Assembly: GCA_030620095.1 (NCBI GenBank)
Contig: JAUTXW010002080.1
Span: 334,472-398,471 of the forward strand
DNA from: Kuschelorhynchus macadamiae
Taxonomy: Eukaryota > Arthropoda > Insecta > Coleoptera > Curculionidae
Length of the DNA stretch: 64,000 nt
Reading direction: 5' to 3'
Shown here piece by piece: positions 27,873-38,355 of this stretch. The notes under the pieces are model-generated. The model searched no databases and was not told where the DNA came from. It saw nothing but the letters and a program-made list of their open reading frames with translations. A program made the position numbers and the translations under genes. Position 1 is the first letter of the stretch. Each line of letters opens with the position of its first letter.

Positions 27873-28058
27873 TTATTTCCTAGGGTACATCATTGATGGA
27901 TATCCAGGTTTCCCTCGAAATTTATCCATGTAAGTGGGCGTGGACGCAGCAGGATGGTTTTTCATGGTTGGTGGCCTGTGAACGGGAGCTAAATATGCTT
28001 TGGGTACTGTCTGAGCTGGAGACGGGTCGTGGACTGAAGATCCTGTAGACCCTTGAAC
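27873..28058 (-). CDS. Terminal exon of an unrecognised host gene (minus strand)
   Basis: On the minus strand a clean 3' acceptor (TTTGCTTCATTTCCATAG) is followed by a 61-codon open frame ending in TAA at 27873-27875. The frame upstream of the acceptor is closed at once by the TAG of the splice site, so coding starts here. The peptide is rich in Pro, Ser, His and Tyr (PVHRPPTMKNHP near the middle, GYPSMMYPRK at the end) and has no domain I recognise. GC content is near 50 percent against roughly 30 percent around it, which argues for selection as an exon. An AATAAA signal (27872-27877) overlaps the stop codon. Upstream exons would lie to the right. Phase 0 is assumed. Confidence 0.6.
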   Translation of the reverse strand, partial: VQGSTGSSVHDPSPAQTVPKAYLAPVHRPPTMKNHPAASTPTYMDKFRGKPGYPSMMYPRK

Positions 28059-28182
28059 CTATGGAAATGAAGCAAACTATTAAAGATCGTATTAAAAAGA
28101 GAAAATATGCATATCTTTAAAACATTTGTAATGCAGAATTAAATCAAGTGATACATTACTATGTGTTTTATTTGTAGTTTAG

Positions 28183-28184
<2 letters not shown>

Positions 28185-28274
<90 letters not shown>
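28185..28274. repeat. (TA)n microsatellite, 90 bp
   Basis: Pure alternating AT, fused directly to a transposase fragment at 28275. Confidence 0.98.
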
Positions 28275-28277
<3 letters not shown>

Positions 28278-28511
28278 CCAGCTAGATCTCCAGACTTGAA
28301 CCCTCTTGATTATTTCTTTTGGGGCTACTTAAAAGAGAAAGTCTATCTAAAGAGGCCATTTCAGAATGTTGATCATTTGGAGAGGGTAATTAGGGTAGAG
28401 ATACAGGCCATAACGCCTGCGGTTATTAGAAACGTTTTAAGAGGATTTTCTGTAAGTACGGTTACCTGTATGGAAAGAGATGGTGGATATGATGAGGCAA
28501 ATGTGCAGTGA
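28275..28511 (+). pseudogene. Mariner-like transposase, C-terminal fragment
   Basis: The open frame immediately after the TA tract encodes SPDLNPLDYFFWGYLKEK, the region of the third catalytic acid (D in PLDY), then YLKRPFQNVDH and a CMERDGGY end followed by TGA. The N-terminal two thirds, including the first two catalytic acids, are missing; the TA tract replaces them. Closest in the window is the transposase relic at 17.9-18.9 kb. Confidence 0.85.
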
Positions 28512-28545
28512 CGGAACAGTTAGTTTTTATTGTTAATTAAATTAT

Positions 28546-28752
28546 TTACATGTAATGTTTATTAGAATTAAAATTAGTGAAGTTATTTTCTACATTTCCG
28601 AAAGTCTTGAATTTAGTTAGAATATTCCCCACTGTTGTGAAATGTATAATTTTATCGGGGTGTCTGTTGTTAAAAATATTTGCAGCTTCTCGAAATGTTT
28701 TATAATTTTCTCCGACAATTAAAATTATTTCAATTTTATCTTCTTTGCTCAA
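28546..28752 (-). pseudogene. Mariner-like transposase, N-terminal helix-turn-helix fragment
   Basis: A 68-codon minus-strand frame starts MSKEDKIEIILIVGEN and contains FREAANIFNNRHPDK and TVGNILTKFKTFGNVEN. This is the DNA-binding helix-turn-helix of a mariner-like transposase of the same family as 17.9-18.9 kb. It faces the C-terminal fragment at 28275-28511, so the two cannot be one gene: an inversion or two nested copies are needed. Confidence 0.7.
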
Positions 28753-29094
28753 TTTCAGTGGAATTTCTTTTTACTATAATATTCAAACTGATGTTTCAAT
28801 AAAGTAATACAATATTAAGGTTGACAATGGCAGTGATAATGCCATTATCAACTATCGAGAAATAAGGAAATTTTGCTGGTATGTAGGTAGGAACAAAAGT
28901 AAGAAACTGGACTTGCCAGTAAGAAGCCAAAGTTTTACATTCCTTAAGAAGTGATTTCAGATAGGAAGCAACGAATCTAGTGCTAGATATGTTTTTTTAT
29001 TCTAAGTAAGATTTTGTATTACATTTTGCTATAAAATAAAAATTAAAGGTACTTTTCTCTTGAATCAATTTCGATTTTTTGGAATTTTTGACCA

Positions 29095-29410
<316 letters not shown>

Positions 29411-29487
29411 TAGAGTCGCGGCAAAAAAAAAGTTACATTTTTTAAAATGTATGTATATTGTATGTCCATCAAATAGACCATACTGAT

Positions 29488-29692
29488 TATAAATATACCT
29501 GGTTTGATACTTTTTACTTTAAAGTCACAAGAAAATTTTAAGAAAAACCCTGCCATAAGGTGTGTGTTAGAGAGACGGAGAACGCTCTATTACATAGTGT
29601 AGTCGATGGGAATACATTGCCTCTTCTGACAGGGCTTTTCTCAATTTTCTCGGGTCTTTAAAGAGAAAGGTATCAAACAGGTATATTTATAA
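29488..29692. mobile_element. Foldback element, about 205 bp
   Basis: The left arm (29488-29555: TATAAATATACCTGGTTTGA ... AAAACCCTG) is mirrored at 29628-29692 (CAGGGCTTTT ... TCAAACAGGTATATTTATA). The spacer is about 70 bp. No coding content. Confidence 0.6.
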
Positions 29693-29788
29693 CAGTATAA
29701 ACACGTACAACTTTGTCTGAGCGCGAATTTATGACCAATTCTGTATAATTAGTTTTCTTTTACGCTACTAGATTTTCGAAAAAAAAAG

Positions 29789-29792
<4 letters not shown>

Positions 29793-29838
<46 letters not shown>
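29793..29838. repeat. (TA)n microsatellite, about 46 bp
   Basis: Pure alternating AT. Confidence 0.98.
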
Positions 29839-29841
<3 letters not shown>

Positions 29842-31347
29842 ATGATATTTTTTTCAAATGCAATAAATACATTATTGTCTAATGTCCCAGCAAAAAGTTT
29901 ATAATGAACTTATGCCGTTTTTAAACAAGAATATTTGAAAATTATGATTTTTTAATGTCTTTAGTTAGATTATTTCATTTGTCCTTTCCTTTTTTTAATT
30001 TTAGCCAATCTTTAACCGTTAATTTTCCTAGATTTGAATCCGTTTTAACTAAGCCACTGACCAATACTGTATTAAACCACAACCAATATAAAAAGTCATT
30101 TTTGTAAAATATTCGGTAAAAAGGGTGCAGTTTAATGTGAACTAGACTTAAGATTGATAAGATTAGGTTATCTCCTGGAACTAAGGAAAACTCAAAACGT
30201 TAAAAAGGTTTGGGAAAGTGATCTGTGATTAAAACAACGCCGCAAAGAAAACCTATTTTTTTGCATTTCGACATCCTCTGAGCAGGAAAAAGTAACTGCC
30301 TGTTAATTTTTCTAAAATGTATTATAGCTGTTTTCAAAGCATTGTTAACAGCACTCAGTGTATCAAATTTGAAAACAAATTAAAACTTCAACAACACCCT
30401 GTATCGCAAAAACTGAGGCTATGCGGACACATCGTTATATGAACATTCAGCCCTAAAATGAGCTATAAAATTGCGCCCTGCATTTTTGCCATCGATTAGG
30501 TAATTCACAAAAATTTTATGACAGCTAGTATTCGTAATTTTCTTACGTCTGACATAATTCCGAAAGCGAATTATAGTAAAATCTGTAGAATATATTAAGT
30601 TAGTGTTTGGTAAATTCTAGCTAATTTTTGCACACCCTGTACCCATACTTCCTAGTACTAATGATAACTGTATAACTACTGATCATAAAGGAAACTCTGT
30701 ATGTTGGAACAAACGAAAATATCAAAAATCGCTAGAATTTTTTTTTAAATTTTGTCAAAGGTCATATCAGTAAAAGGTCAGGAGTAAAAAATTTAAAATA
30801 ATGTTTTGAGAATTTTAGGCTTTAATGAATTTTTGTAAAAATGCAGGGGTTTTATTTCACGCCCTGTATGTACTATGTTTATGCAAATAGACGCACATAC
30901 CCAACAGATCGGCTAAACGATCACCAAAAACCACTTCTCGATATCCATCTTTAAACTTTAATAAAAAAAATTCTTGATGCATTATTTATAGCTAGCAGTT
31001 TATTTGGACTTGCATATACATGTACAGCGAAGTTGCGTGATTTTTTATTATGGGGGCTGTATAAGGGGCACAATATTTTTTTAGGGTACAACGTTATTAT
31101 TATTAAATAATATTTAATTTTCCGTATTAAAATATAACATACTATTATTATTATTATTATTATTAATATTATTAAATATTATCTAATTTTCCATCTTGAA
31201 GGAAAACGTAATTTTTATATTTATTTTGAAAAATGGTCAAAAAACCACTGACATAGATGTGGATTTGATTAGGGGATTATATCATCATATGTACCAAATT
31301 GTTTAGAAACCCCGCACAAACAGTTCTCTGCCCTATTTTTAATTTCA
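29839..31347. other. Gene-free AT-rich stretch with degenerate transposon termini
   Basis: Several CACCCTGTA-type ends (near 30405, 30643 and 30867) suggest old MITEs, but I cannot pair them into elements. A short (ATT)n run lies at 31142-31165. Confidence 0.45.
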
Positions 31348-31975
31348 TTATAAAAGGGAAGTAATGTAATCCCAGGTTTTTACCGATCTTTACGTTACTA
31401 AAGTTAGAAAGTAGGTATTATAATCGCGAAAAAATCACCACTGGAAACTTTTTCAAAACTTTACGTTTTGGTGTCTCTCGATGTCAAAAAAAAACATATT
31501 GGTAAAAATCCAATATGGCGGAAAAAAATGGAGGCCTAGTGAAATGTTAAAACAATTATTTCAAAAAAACTACTTGTTATAAGACAGCTAAACAAAATGG
31601 CGGCTTAAAATATTTAAAAAACCAGCTTGAAAAAATTACTTATCAGATTGATTTAAAATTTTCTGCAAGAATTAAGTGTGATATAGAGATAAAATGTTTG
31701 TAATCGTGAAAAACATCCCCTTCCAAGTTTTACAATTTTGTACAAGCATTAAGTTTAGTGTGATATGGAGATAAACTAGTAGAATTGTGGTACGAATTCA
31801 AAATAGCCGAACAAATTTGCGGTCTTAAAGAAAACAGTGTAAAAACTAATTATTTAGTTTATTTTAAATTATGCCAAAAATCAAGTGTAGCGTAGGAAGA
31901 AACTGGTAAAATATTGGTACGAATCCAACATCATGGAATAATATAACGCCCAATCAAAATGTTTGAAAAGACAGT
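31348..31975 (+). repeat. Dispersed repeat family copy B with internal repeats
   Basis: The head has AAAGGGAAGTAATGTAATC and a TATAATCGCGAAAAAATCAC block. The body has three to four diverged units built around CAATATGGCGGAAAAAAATG / AAACAAAATGGCGGC / AAATAGCCGAACAAATT and a GATATAGAGATAAA motif. It has the same architecture as copy E at 46.9-47.4 kb. Confidence 0.65.
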
Positions 31976-31978
31976 ATA

Positions 31979-32769
31979 CAGTGTGCCCCAAACTCAATGG
32001 CCTATTGGAGTTATTTGGAAAATCAGTTAATAGATTATTTTGAAAATTTGTCTCTGGCCATAGATGAACATAAACTCTGTTTTAAAATATTTTAAAATGT
32101 GCGGTGTTGCCTTTTTCTACGTTAAACCTTACCTTAGATGGCAACATCTGGTTTCTAAATGGAATGCCATGTATATTATTGCATTTTCGTATTGTCCTGA
32201 ATGTTCTTCTATTTTTGTGTTAGGTTTTCAAATCTAAATTCAACTGTTTTTAAGAAAATGGCACTTAAAAATTGACATGTTTGACTCTTTGAAGCTCTGT
32301 AACTCCCAAACGACTTCATTTTTAACGAAATAGAACGCGCTTACTTTCTACTTTGACAGGAATTGTCAAATTTTGGCACTTCCTGTCAAACTAGATATTG
32401 GTGTGGAAAATAGATAATTAAAAACTGATACAGGCAACTGAAATCCATTTTGTTTCACGTTGTCTTTTGGGGATTACAGAGCTTGAAAGGGTCAAAGATG
32501 TCAATTTTCAAGCTTCATTTTCTCGAAAACAGTTGAATTTAGATATATTTAGATATAGGAAACACAAAAAAGTGTTTAGAATGTTCTGGACAAAACAAAA
32601 ATGCAACAGGGAATTTCATTTAGAAAACGGATGTTGCTATCGGTTTAAGGAACAAGCGGCAACACCGCGCAATTTAAAATATTTTAAAAAGATATCATCT
32701 ATGGCCAAAGTAATCTATTTATTAGTTCTCCAGGTACTTTTAAAAGACCACTGAGTTTGGGGCACCCTG
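31979..32769. mobile_element. Palindromic MITE, 791 bp
   Basis: The left end TA-CAGTGTGCCCCAAACTCA and right end TGAGTTTGGGGCACCCTG-TA are inverted. The arms stay recognisable across nearly the whole element, meeting near 32345-32395 at two TTTGACAGGAA/CCTGTCAAA blocks. The 95-codon frame at 32467-32754 lies inside one arm and is not a gene. Confidence 0.8.
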
Positions 32770-33199
32770 TATATGTATGTATTACTAAAGGACTATGTTT
32801 GGTACTAAATTGGATCATAGTTCACTAGTCCAAATTAAAGGAAAGTTTCATAACACGGGAAGTAAATTACCGATTTTTCTTCATGGGTTAACTTTGTTTT
32901 ATTTTAAGTTTGTTATCCAAGGGCAATGGGGGAAAATACAAAAAGAAAGTCTACCAGACATTCAAGATCATCGCCAATCTAACAGAATTCATGTAAAAAG
33001 TTTAATGTACTCCAGCGTAAGTCGTGCGTTTCAGGCTGGCCTGAGGACTTATGAGGAAACTTTCAAGGCTACTACTTCATTACATACTAAAATATGAACG
33101 CAAAAAAACAGAAGCAGACAAATAATTAAGTGATTTAATTAAAATTATTTACAATAATAATGATACGGTGATCATCTGGTCTCAGACCACTACGCTTAC

Positions 33200-33400
33200 A
33201 CTATTTAAACTAAAAAAAATAAGTTCTACAAGCAGACCTAGGGCAGCGGTACTTTTTTTATCAAATTTATCACACGTAATAAGCTGCATAGAAAGCGTTA
33301 AAGACCCTCAACACACTAATTGCTGGCTAGATTCCACAATAACAGTATTATGGGCCGTGTCAAATTATAATTATTTTCTGAGGTCACGCCTTCTTTTGCG
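33200..33400 (+). pseudogene. BEL/Pao retrotransposon RNase H fragment
   Basis: The frame around 33200-33350 encodes RAAVLFLSNLSHVISCIESV and CWLDSTITVLWA. This corresponds to the AAxLLxxL...DSTIVLxW block of BEL/Pao polyprotein RNase H domains. Neighbouring sequence is not recognisable as the rest of the polyprotein, and no LTRs are seen. An isolated relic. Confidence 0.5.
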
Positions 33401-33470
33401 CAAGACATCTTCAGCGATATTACTGGTTTCCTGGTGTAAGGTGGCAGTCACACAGGCTCTTCAATCCTGA

Positions 33471-33938
33471 TCGACGGTGTACAACTCAGTACTGTTGAAA
33501 AAAACGCATTCTTAAAAAAGGGTTGGCACACTGCACTGAGTGCCACCAGTTGTTTATTATTTGCCAATTTTAAAGCCAATTTAAAAAAAAAAATTGAAAA
33601 TAGCAGTTACGTAAAACGTGCTGTTTTACTGTTTTATTTGTGACATGTTCATATCCATCTTTACGATATTTTAAATGCTAACGTTAGAAATTTACAATTG
33701 ACAATATGTCAAATACCATCTATCGCGCATCAACGGGTGTTATGACAACCGTCGAGCGTCGAGTAAAAAATAAACATTTTTCAATTTCAAACCGGTCGGT
33801 GAACCTTGGTAGTGCTCGATGGCACGTGACTGATACTATGTGATGGTTGATTACCATTGGGTACTGCAGCCTTGTATAGACCGTAATCCGTATCTCTATT
33901 GAAATATTTTGGATGCTTACAGTTCAATAGATTCTCTA
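33471..33938. other. Gene-free flank of the DIRS element
   Basis: No recognisable feature. Confidence 0.4.
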
Positions 33939-34173
33939 ATTATATTCGGCCTCGTCTCATAAATAAAGACATATGTAGTACCTCCGCCTCTGGCCAATAC
34001 GTCCACAATCTTGAAAGCTAAGCAAAAAAGAATCCCTTCGTACCCTTGCCTAACTCTGCCGATAGTATTCAGTCTTCATTTTTGTGTTGATACGTTCACG
34101 TCGCAAGTGAATCATCGAAATCGATAGTGTAAATTCAGAATTTTTTTTTTTTTTGTAGAAAAGCGTAAAAATT

Positions 34174-34593
34174 ATGCCGAAACATAGAAAAAGAAGTCGT
34201 AGTCAGTCGGTAGAACGGTCGGGCTTTTATAAATTGTTTAAGAAGTTAAATAATAGGCTTAATAGTCTTGAAGAAAAATGCAAGGTTAAGAAAACTCGTG
34301 GTCGTAAAATACGGGCACCTGTACGTCGTGTTATCAGTGACAGCGAAAGTGAGATAGACCGTTCTCGGTCTCCGTCTCGATCTCGGTCTCGTTCTGTTTG
34401 TAGAGAGAGAGAGGTAGACAACTATACGTCTGTGACTTCATCGGATGAGGATAGCAAAGATGATGGTGACACCGTACAGCCTGTGAGAGTTGTTGTTGTT
34501 GATTCCGATAGGGAAATAATCAATAATCCTGGTATTATCGCGACGGCGCGGCGCGGCGCCTGCGTCTGCTTCAGGGATAAGTGGAACAGCTGA
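34174..34593 (+). CDS. DIRS ORF1 (Gag-like), RS-rich
   Basis: 139 codons, ATG in context AAAATTATGCC, ending TGA near 34593. The N-terminus is strongly basic with Arg-Ser repeats (KHRKRSRSQSVERS near the start; RSRSPSRSRSRS near residue 65-77) and a short helical LFKKLNNRLNSLEEKCK segment. An acidic Ser/Asp region follows (SSDEDSKDDGD near 100). DIRS ORF1 products are thought to act as nucleic-acid-binding Gag-like proteins. The frame ends soon after a GC-rich stretch (CGACGGCGCGGCGCGGCG), where a frameshift may have cut off the rest. Truncation is likely, but I cannot define it without relatives. Confidence 0.65.
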   Translation: MPKHRKRSRSQSVERSGFYKLFKKLNNRLNSLEEKCKVKKTRGRKIRAPVRRVISDSESEIDRSRSPSRSRSRSVCREREVDNYTSVTSSDEDSKDDGDTVQPVRVVVVDSDREIINNPGIIATARRGACVCFRDKWNS

Positions 34594-34779
34594 TAATGAC
34601 GGGCACAGGGAAAGTAAAATATATTTCAATTCCAATGTTTTGTGAAAAAGGATAAGTCCTAGAAGGGCGCATTGAGGGAGAAGAGTTGTTGCTACCCCCC
34701 CCCCAAATTTTTTGTTTAAAAGACACCTATTTTTTGGACAACATTTTTTTTATTTTGTTTGTTGTCTAAAACCTACCTG

Positions 34780-35049
34780 CCTGTTTGTGATAACAGGTAT
34801 AGGTACCCTCCAGTCTTTCTGTTAGTGATAACGGAATAAATAATATTTTTTTTGTATTACCTGTTTGTGATAGCAGGACACATATTTTCTGTTGTAATGA
34901 TAACAGATTCCCTATTATGTGTATATCGTTGTTTTACCTGCTTGTGATAGCAGGACGCATATCCACTTGTGGAAAATGGATTATGTGGCCTTTTCTTTCC
35001 CATTACTTGATAATAGTTTTTATTGATTGTGATATCAATGAATACATTT
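34780..35049 (+). other. Array of six short hairpins with a shared TGTGAT-type loop
   Basis: Between ORF1 and the RT there are six stem-loops: 34780-34797 (CCTGTT/AACAGG), 34817-34836 (TTCTGTT/AACGGAA), 34860-34877 (CCTGTT/AGCAGG), 34888-34907 (TCTGTT/AACAGA), 34937-34954 (CCTGCT/AGCAGG) and 35032-35049 (ATTGAT/ATCAAT). Loops are TGTGAT in four, AGTGAT in one and GTAATGAT in one. Stems differ but stay paired, which points to conserved RNA structure. Tandem stops (TGATAA, TGATAG) make coding unlikely. Function unknown. Confidence 0.7.
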
Positions 35050-35256
35050 AAAGAGAATTTAACTAAACTGGTTCATTCTCTTGCAGATGAATCCAGAAAC
35101 AATTTAAATATGGAAATTTTATCCATTTTGGGAGAGGAAGGGGTAGCCAAGAACTCGTATGGAAAACCCATCCATGCAGATATAGCTTTGCGATGAAATA
35201 ATATTTTAACTGGTGGCCTGGATGACGAAACCAGAAATTGTCTAATTGAAAAATAT

Positions 35257-36837
35257 TTGCCTCCAGAAAATTGTACCTTAATAAATCCACCTTCAATAAA
35301 CCCCGAGGTAAAAATTGCTATCTCGGAAAGTATTTTACAATTACTCGCAGAGCAACCCAAGCAACAGAAGGCGCAGTCATCGCATATAGACTTTCAGGTT
35401 AGTAAACCATGCGGACGCCTGAGACATTTTGTACATAGGTGGCAGAGTTTATTTATAAATAGGACAGTGAGGTCTTATATTAATGGACTGTCAATTCCAT
35501 TTACCAATAATCCCGTGCAAAAGTTCATTCCCACTGAGAATAAATGGTCTCAAAAAGAAAATTTAATTTTAAAAAAGTTATAAAGGCGCAATATCAGCTG
35601 TCAAGAAATGTAAAAAACAATTTATTTCAAATTTTTTTTTTTTTTGTACCAAAACCTGATGGGACCTATAGATTAATATTAAATTTAAAAAAACTTAACT
35701 CCTTTGTGGAAAACAAACATTTTAAAATAGAAGATAATAAGGTAGTTGCCCGGCTAATAAGAAAACATTTTTTTATGTGTCGCATTGATTTAAAAGATGC
35801 TTATTATCTGGTCCCAGTACGAGAAGCACATCAAAAAATACCTAAGATTTATATTCCAGGATGTAATTTATGAATACAAGTGTCTACTTTTTGGGCTCAG
35901 CTGTGCACCTTACATTTTCACAAAAACTTTAAAACCTGTAGTTAGTATGCTAAGAAAAAGGGGGATCCTTTTAGTAGTTTATCTGGATGATTTTTTGATT
36001 TTTGGAAAATCATATAATGAATGTAGCAGAAATACAAATTTAGCAATTAAGACTCTAACATATTTAGGTTTTTTAATTAATCATACAAAATGCAGTCTAA
36101 TACCTAGCAAAATATGTAAATTTTTGGGTTTTATCTATAACTCTTTTTCAATGGAACTATCATTACCAACTGAAAAGCAAGTTAGAATATCTTGTATTTG
36201 CAAAAAATTTTTAAAATTAAAAATATTTAAGATTAGAGACTTTGCAGAATTTATTGGCATACTGGTTTCAGCATGCCCAGCGATAAAATATGGGTACTTT
36301 CATTTAAAATCCCTAGAACGTTGTAAACATATCGCTTTAAAACAGGCTAAGGGTTGCTATGATGTACAGATGAAAATACCAGAGACGTTATTTTTTGACA
36401 TTAATTGGTTTATAAATAACATAAATACTTCCAATAATATTAGTTTGTCTAAATTTTGCTTAGAGATATTTTCTGATGCATCAAGATCAGGTTGGGGGGC
36501 TTTTTGCAACGGAAAGAGAACGTTGGGATATTGGTCAGATAAAGAACAGGTAGAGCACATAAATTATTTAGAGCTTTTGGCATTGTATTTTGGATTAAAG
36601 TGTTTTGTTTCAAAATTATCAAACTGCAATATTTTATGTCGTGTTGACAACACTACAGCTGTAGCCTGTATAAATAAGAAAGGGAGTGTTAGATTTAATA
36701 AATTAAATGAAATAACAAGAAAAATATATACAAATTTTTACTTACCTTTAATAGGTTACCACACCCCCTTTGGCAGAACCTTACCCTGGTGGCGGGGAGA
36801 CTATCAGGAGGGCGCTATTGTTAGGAAAGGTGCCTAG
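35257..36837 (+). pseudogene. DIRS reverse transcriptase plus RNase H, frameshifted
   Basis: RT motifs in order: PKPDGTYRLILNLKKLN (35648-35700), CRIDLKDAYYLVPV (35775-35820), LLFGLSCAPYIFTK (near 35886-35925) and the catalytic box VVYLDDFLIFG (near 35976-36005). RNase H follows, with FSDASRSGWGA, YLELLAL and RVDNTTAVACI (36470-36670). Frameshifts are visible near 35575-35650 (ending in a T run) and near 35826-35835 (an A run); from about 35797 to 36837 the frame is open. After RNase H the protein runs straight into recombinase sequence in another frame, so the usual downstream methyltransferase-like region is deleted. Confidence 0.9.
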
Positions 36838-37564
36838 AGATTCTTTAGATATATGTTTAAGCTCAATTACACCCGCAACATTAAAGCAATATAATGCTGC
36901 CTTAAAGTTATGGTGGGAGTTTAGTATAGCAAATAATTTAAATCCCTTTAAAGTTGAAGTTCCAACTGTCCTAGAGTTTTTAACCACACATTTTAAGAGA
37001 GGGGCTTCATATGGAACTCTTAATAATTACAGATCTGCAATTGCACAAATAGCAGGGCCGGACTTGGGGCAAGATTTTAGGTTAAAAAGGTTTTTTAAGG
37101 GAGTTTTTGGGAAAAGACCAACCTTGGCTAAATATGAAAATACCTGGGACCCAGGTATTGTTATAAATTATTTAAAAAACTTTAAAAATAGTGAGATTAG
37201 TTTGGAAATGCTTACCCAAAAACTAGTAAGTCTAATGGCATTGGCAACGGGACAGCGTATTCAAACCTTAAATCTGATTGATATTGACAATATAATAATT
37301 CAAAAAGAGAGAATTGAAATAAAAATTCCAAGTCGAATAAAGACATCAGGCAGAAATAAGAGTCAGCCTTTTATAGTTTTGCCATTTTTTAATGAAAACC
37401 CAAATATATGTGTTTCTAGGACTCTCCTAGAATATTTGGAAAAGACAAAGAAATTAAGAGGCTCTTGTAAATCCTTGTTTCTCACATATAAGAAACCATA
37501 TCACAAAGCCACCTCGCAAACCATCGCAAGATGGATAAAACACATTTGCGAATTTTTACAATAG
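36770..37564 (+). pseudogene. DIRS tyrosine recombinase, C-terminally truncated
   Basis: 264 codons overlapping the RT frame by 68 bases. The N-terminal core-binding part (SITPATLKQYNAALKLWWEF, GTLNNYRSAI) and the first catalytic Arg (LATGQRIQTL, near residue 160) are present, as is the SRWIKH-like helix (ARWIKH) near the end. The frame then stops at TAG where intact DIRS recombinases continue into the H-x-x-R box and the Tyr nucleophile; neither is seen in the following sequence. Recombinase normally inserts the circular DNA intermediate. This copy cannot. Confidence 0.85.
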
Positions 37565-37967
37565 ACCTTTGATATCCAACCAAGAGTTTGCCCAAACAAT
37601 TCTTAGTTTGTAAATTAAAATAATAATTAACATAATAATAATAATAATTTGTTCGTTGGAAAGATGATTGTTATTTGGTTTGTCTTGTTTTTTACCAAAA
37701 CCTTTATATTATATGTTATGATATTAATTTTTATGTTTTCCTTGTTGTTGTAAGATTAGTGTGTTATAAACTGTTGTGATAAATTACATATTTATTACAT
37801 TATTATGCTTACATACCCATAAGAAAAATTTTCTTTTTTTTTAGACCGTTGATTTGCATATGTTTTGTTTTATGTTCCTTAATGTTGCATATTAACTTAA
37901 AAAATAATAAATATATATATATTTTTTTTTTTTTGAAGTAATTAGTTGTTGCAACTTCTTTAAACAT

Positions 37968-38079
37968 CTACATATGTCTTTATTTATGAGACGAGGCCGA
38001 ATATAATCATAAGATCAAACGAACTTACCAAGTGATGTTCGATCTTGATTATATGAAGGCCTCGTCGAAATAAATAAAG
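37968..38079. repeat. DIRS internal complementary region
   Basis: 37968-38009 is the reverse complement of the left outer end (CCGAATATAAT marks the edge). It is followed directly by the reverse complement of the right outer end (from CATAAGATCAAACG to AAATAAATAAAG). In the DIRS model this region templates completion of the ends and circle formation. The two halves join at an ATT shared by both termini. Confidence 0.9.
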
Positions 38080-38355
38080 TCCCAACCCAACCCAATTTTT
38101 TATATTTAAAAAAAAAAAAAAAAAAAAACCCAAATTCTGTTGCAACAACGACTTTAAACTAGACTGAATACTATCGGCAGAGTTAGGCAAGGGTACGAAG
38201 GGATTCTTTTTTGCTTAGCTTTCAAGATTGTGGACGTATTGGCCAGAGGCGGAGGTACTACATATGTCTTTATTTATTTCGACGAGGCCTTCATATAATC
38301 AAGATCGAACATCACTTGGTAAGTTCGTTTGATCTTATGATTTTTCTTTATCTCA

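Larger units (their letters stand above)
33939..38340 (+). mobile_element. DIRS-type tyrosine-recombinase retrotransposon, about 4.4 kb
   Basis: The ends are inverted: 33963-34075 matches the reverse strand of 38161-38272, sharing ACATATGTAGTACCTCCGCC and GCCGATAGTATTCAGTCT. The outer edges differ between ends, and both are represented side by side, complementary, in an internal complementary region at 37968-38079. That layout defines DIRS elements. Coding order is RS-rich ORF1, reverse transcriptase, RNase H, tyrosine recombinase. The methyltransferase-like region usually following RNase H and the recombinase C-terminus are missing, so the copy is shorter than an intact DIRS and dead, though both ends survive. 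Confidence 0.93.

Noticed and set aside
32467..33097. Frames at 32467-32754 and 32795-33097
   Set aside because: The first is one arm of the palindromic MITE. The second has no domain and no coding support.
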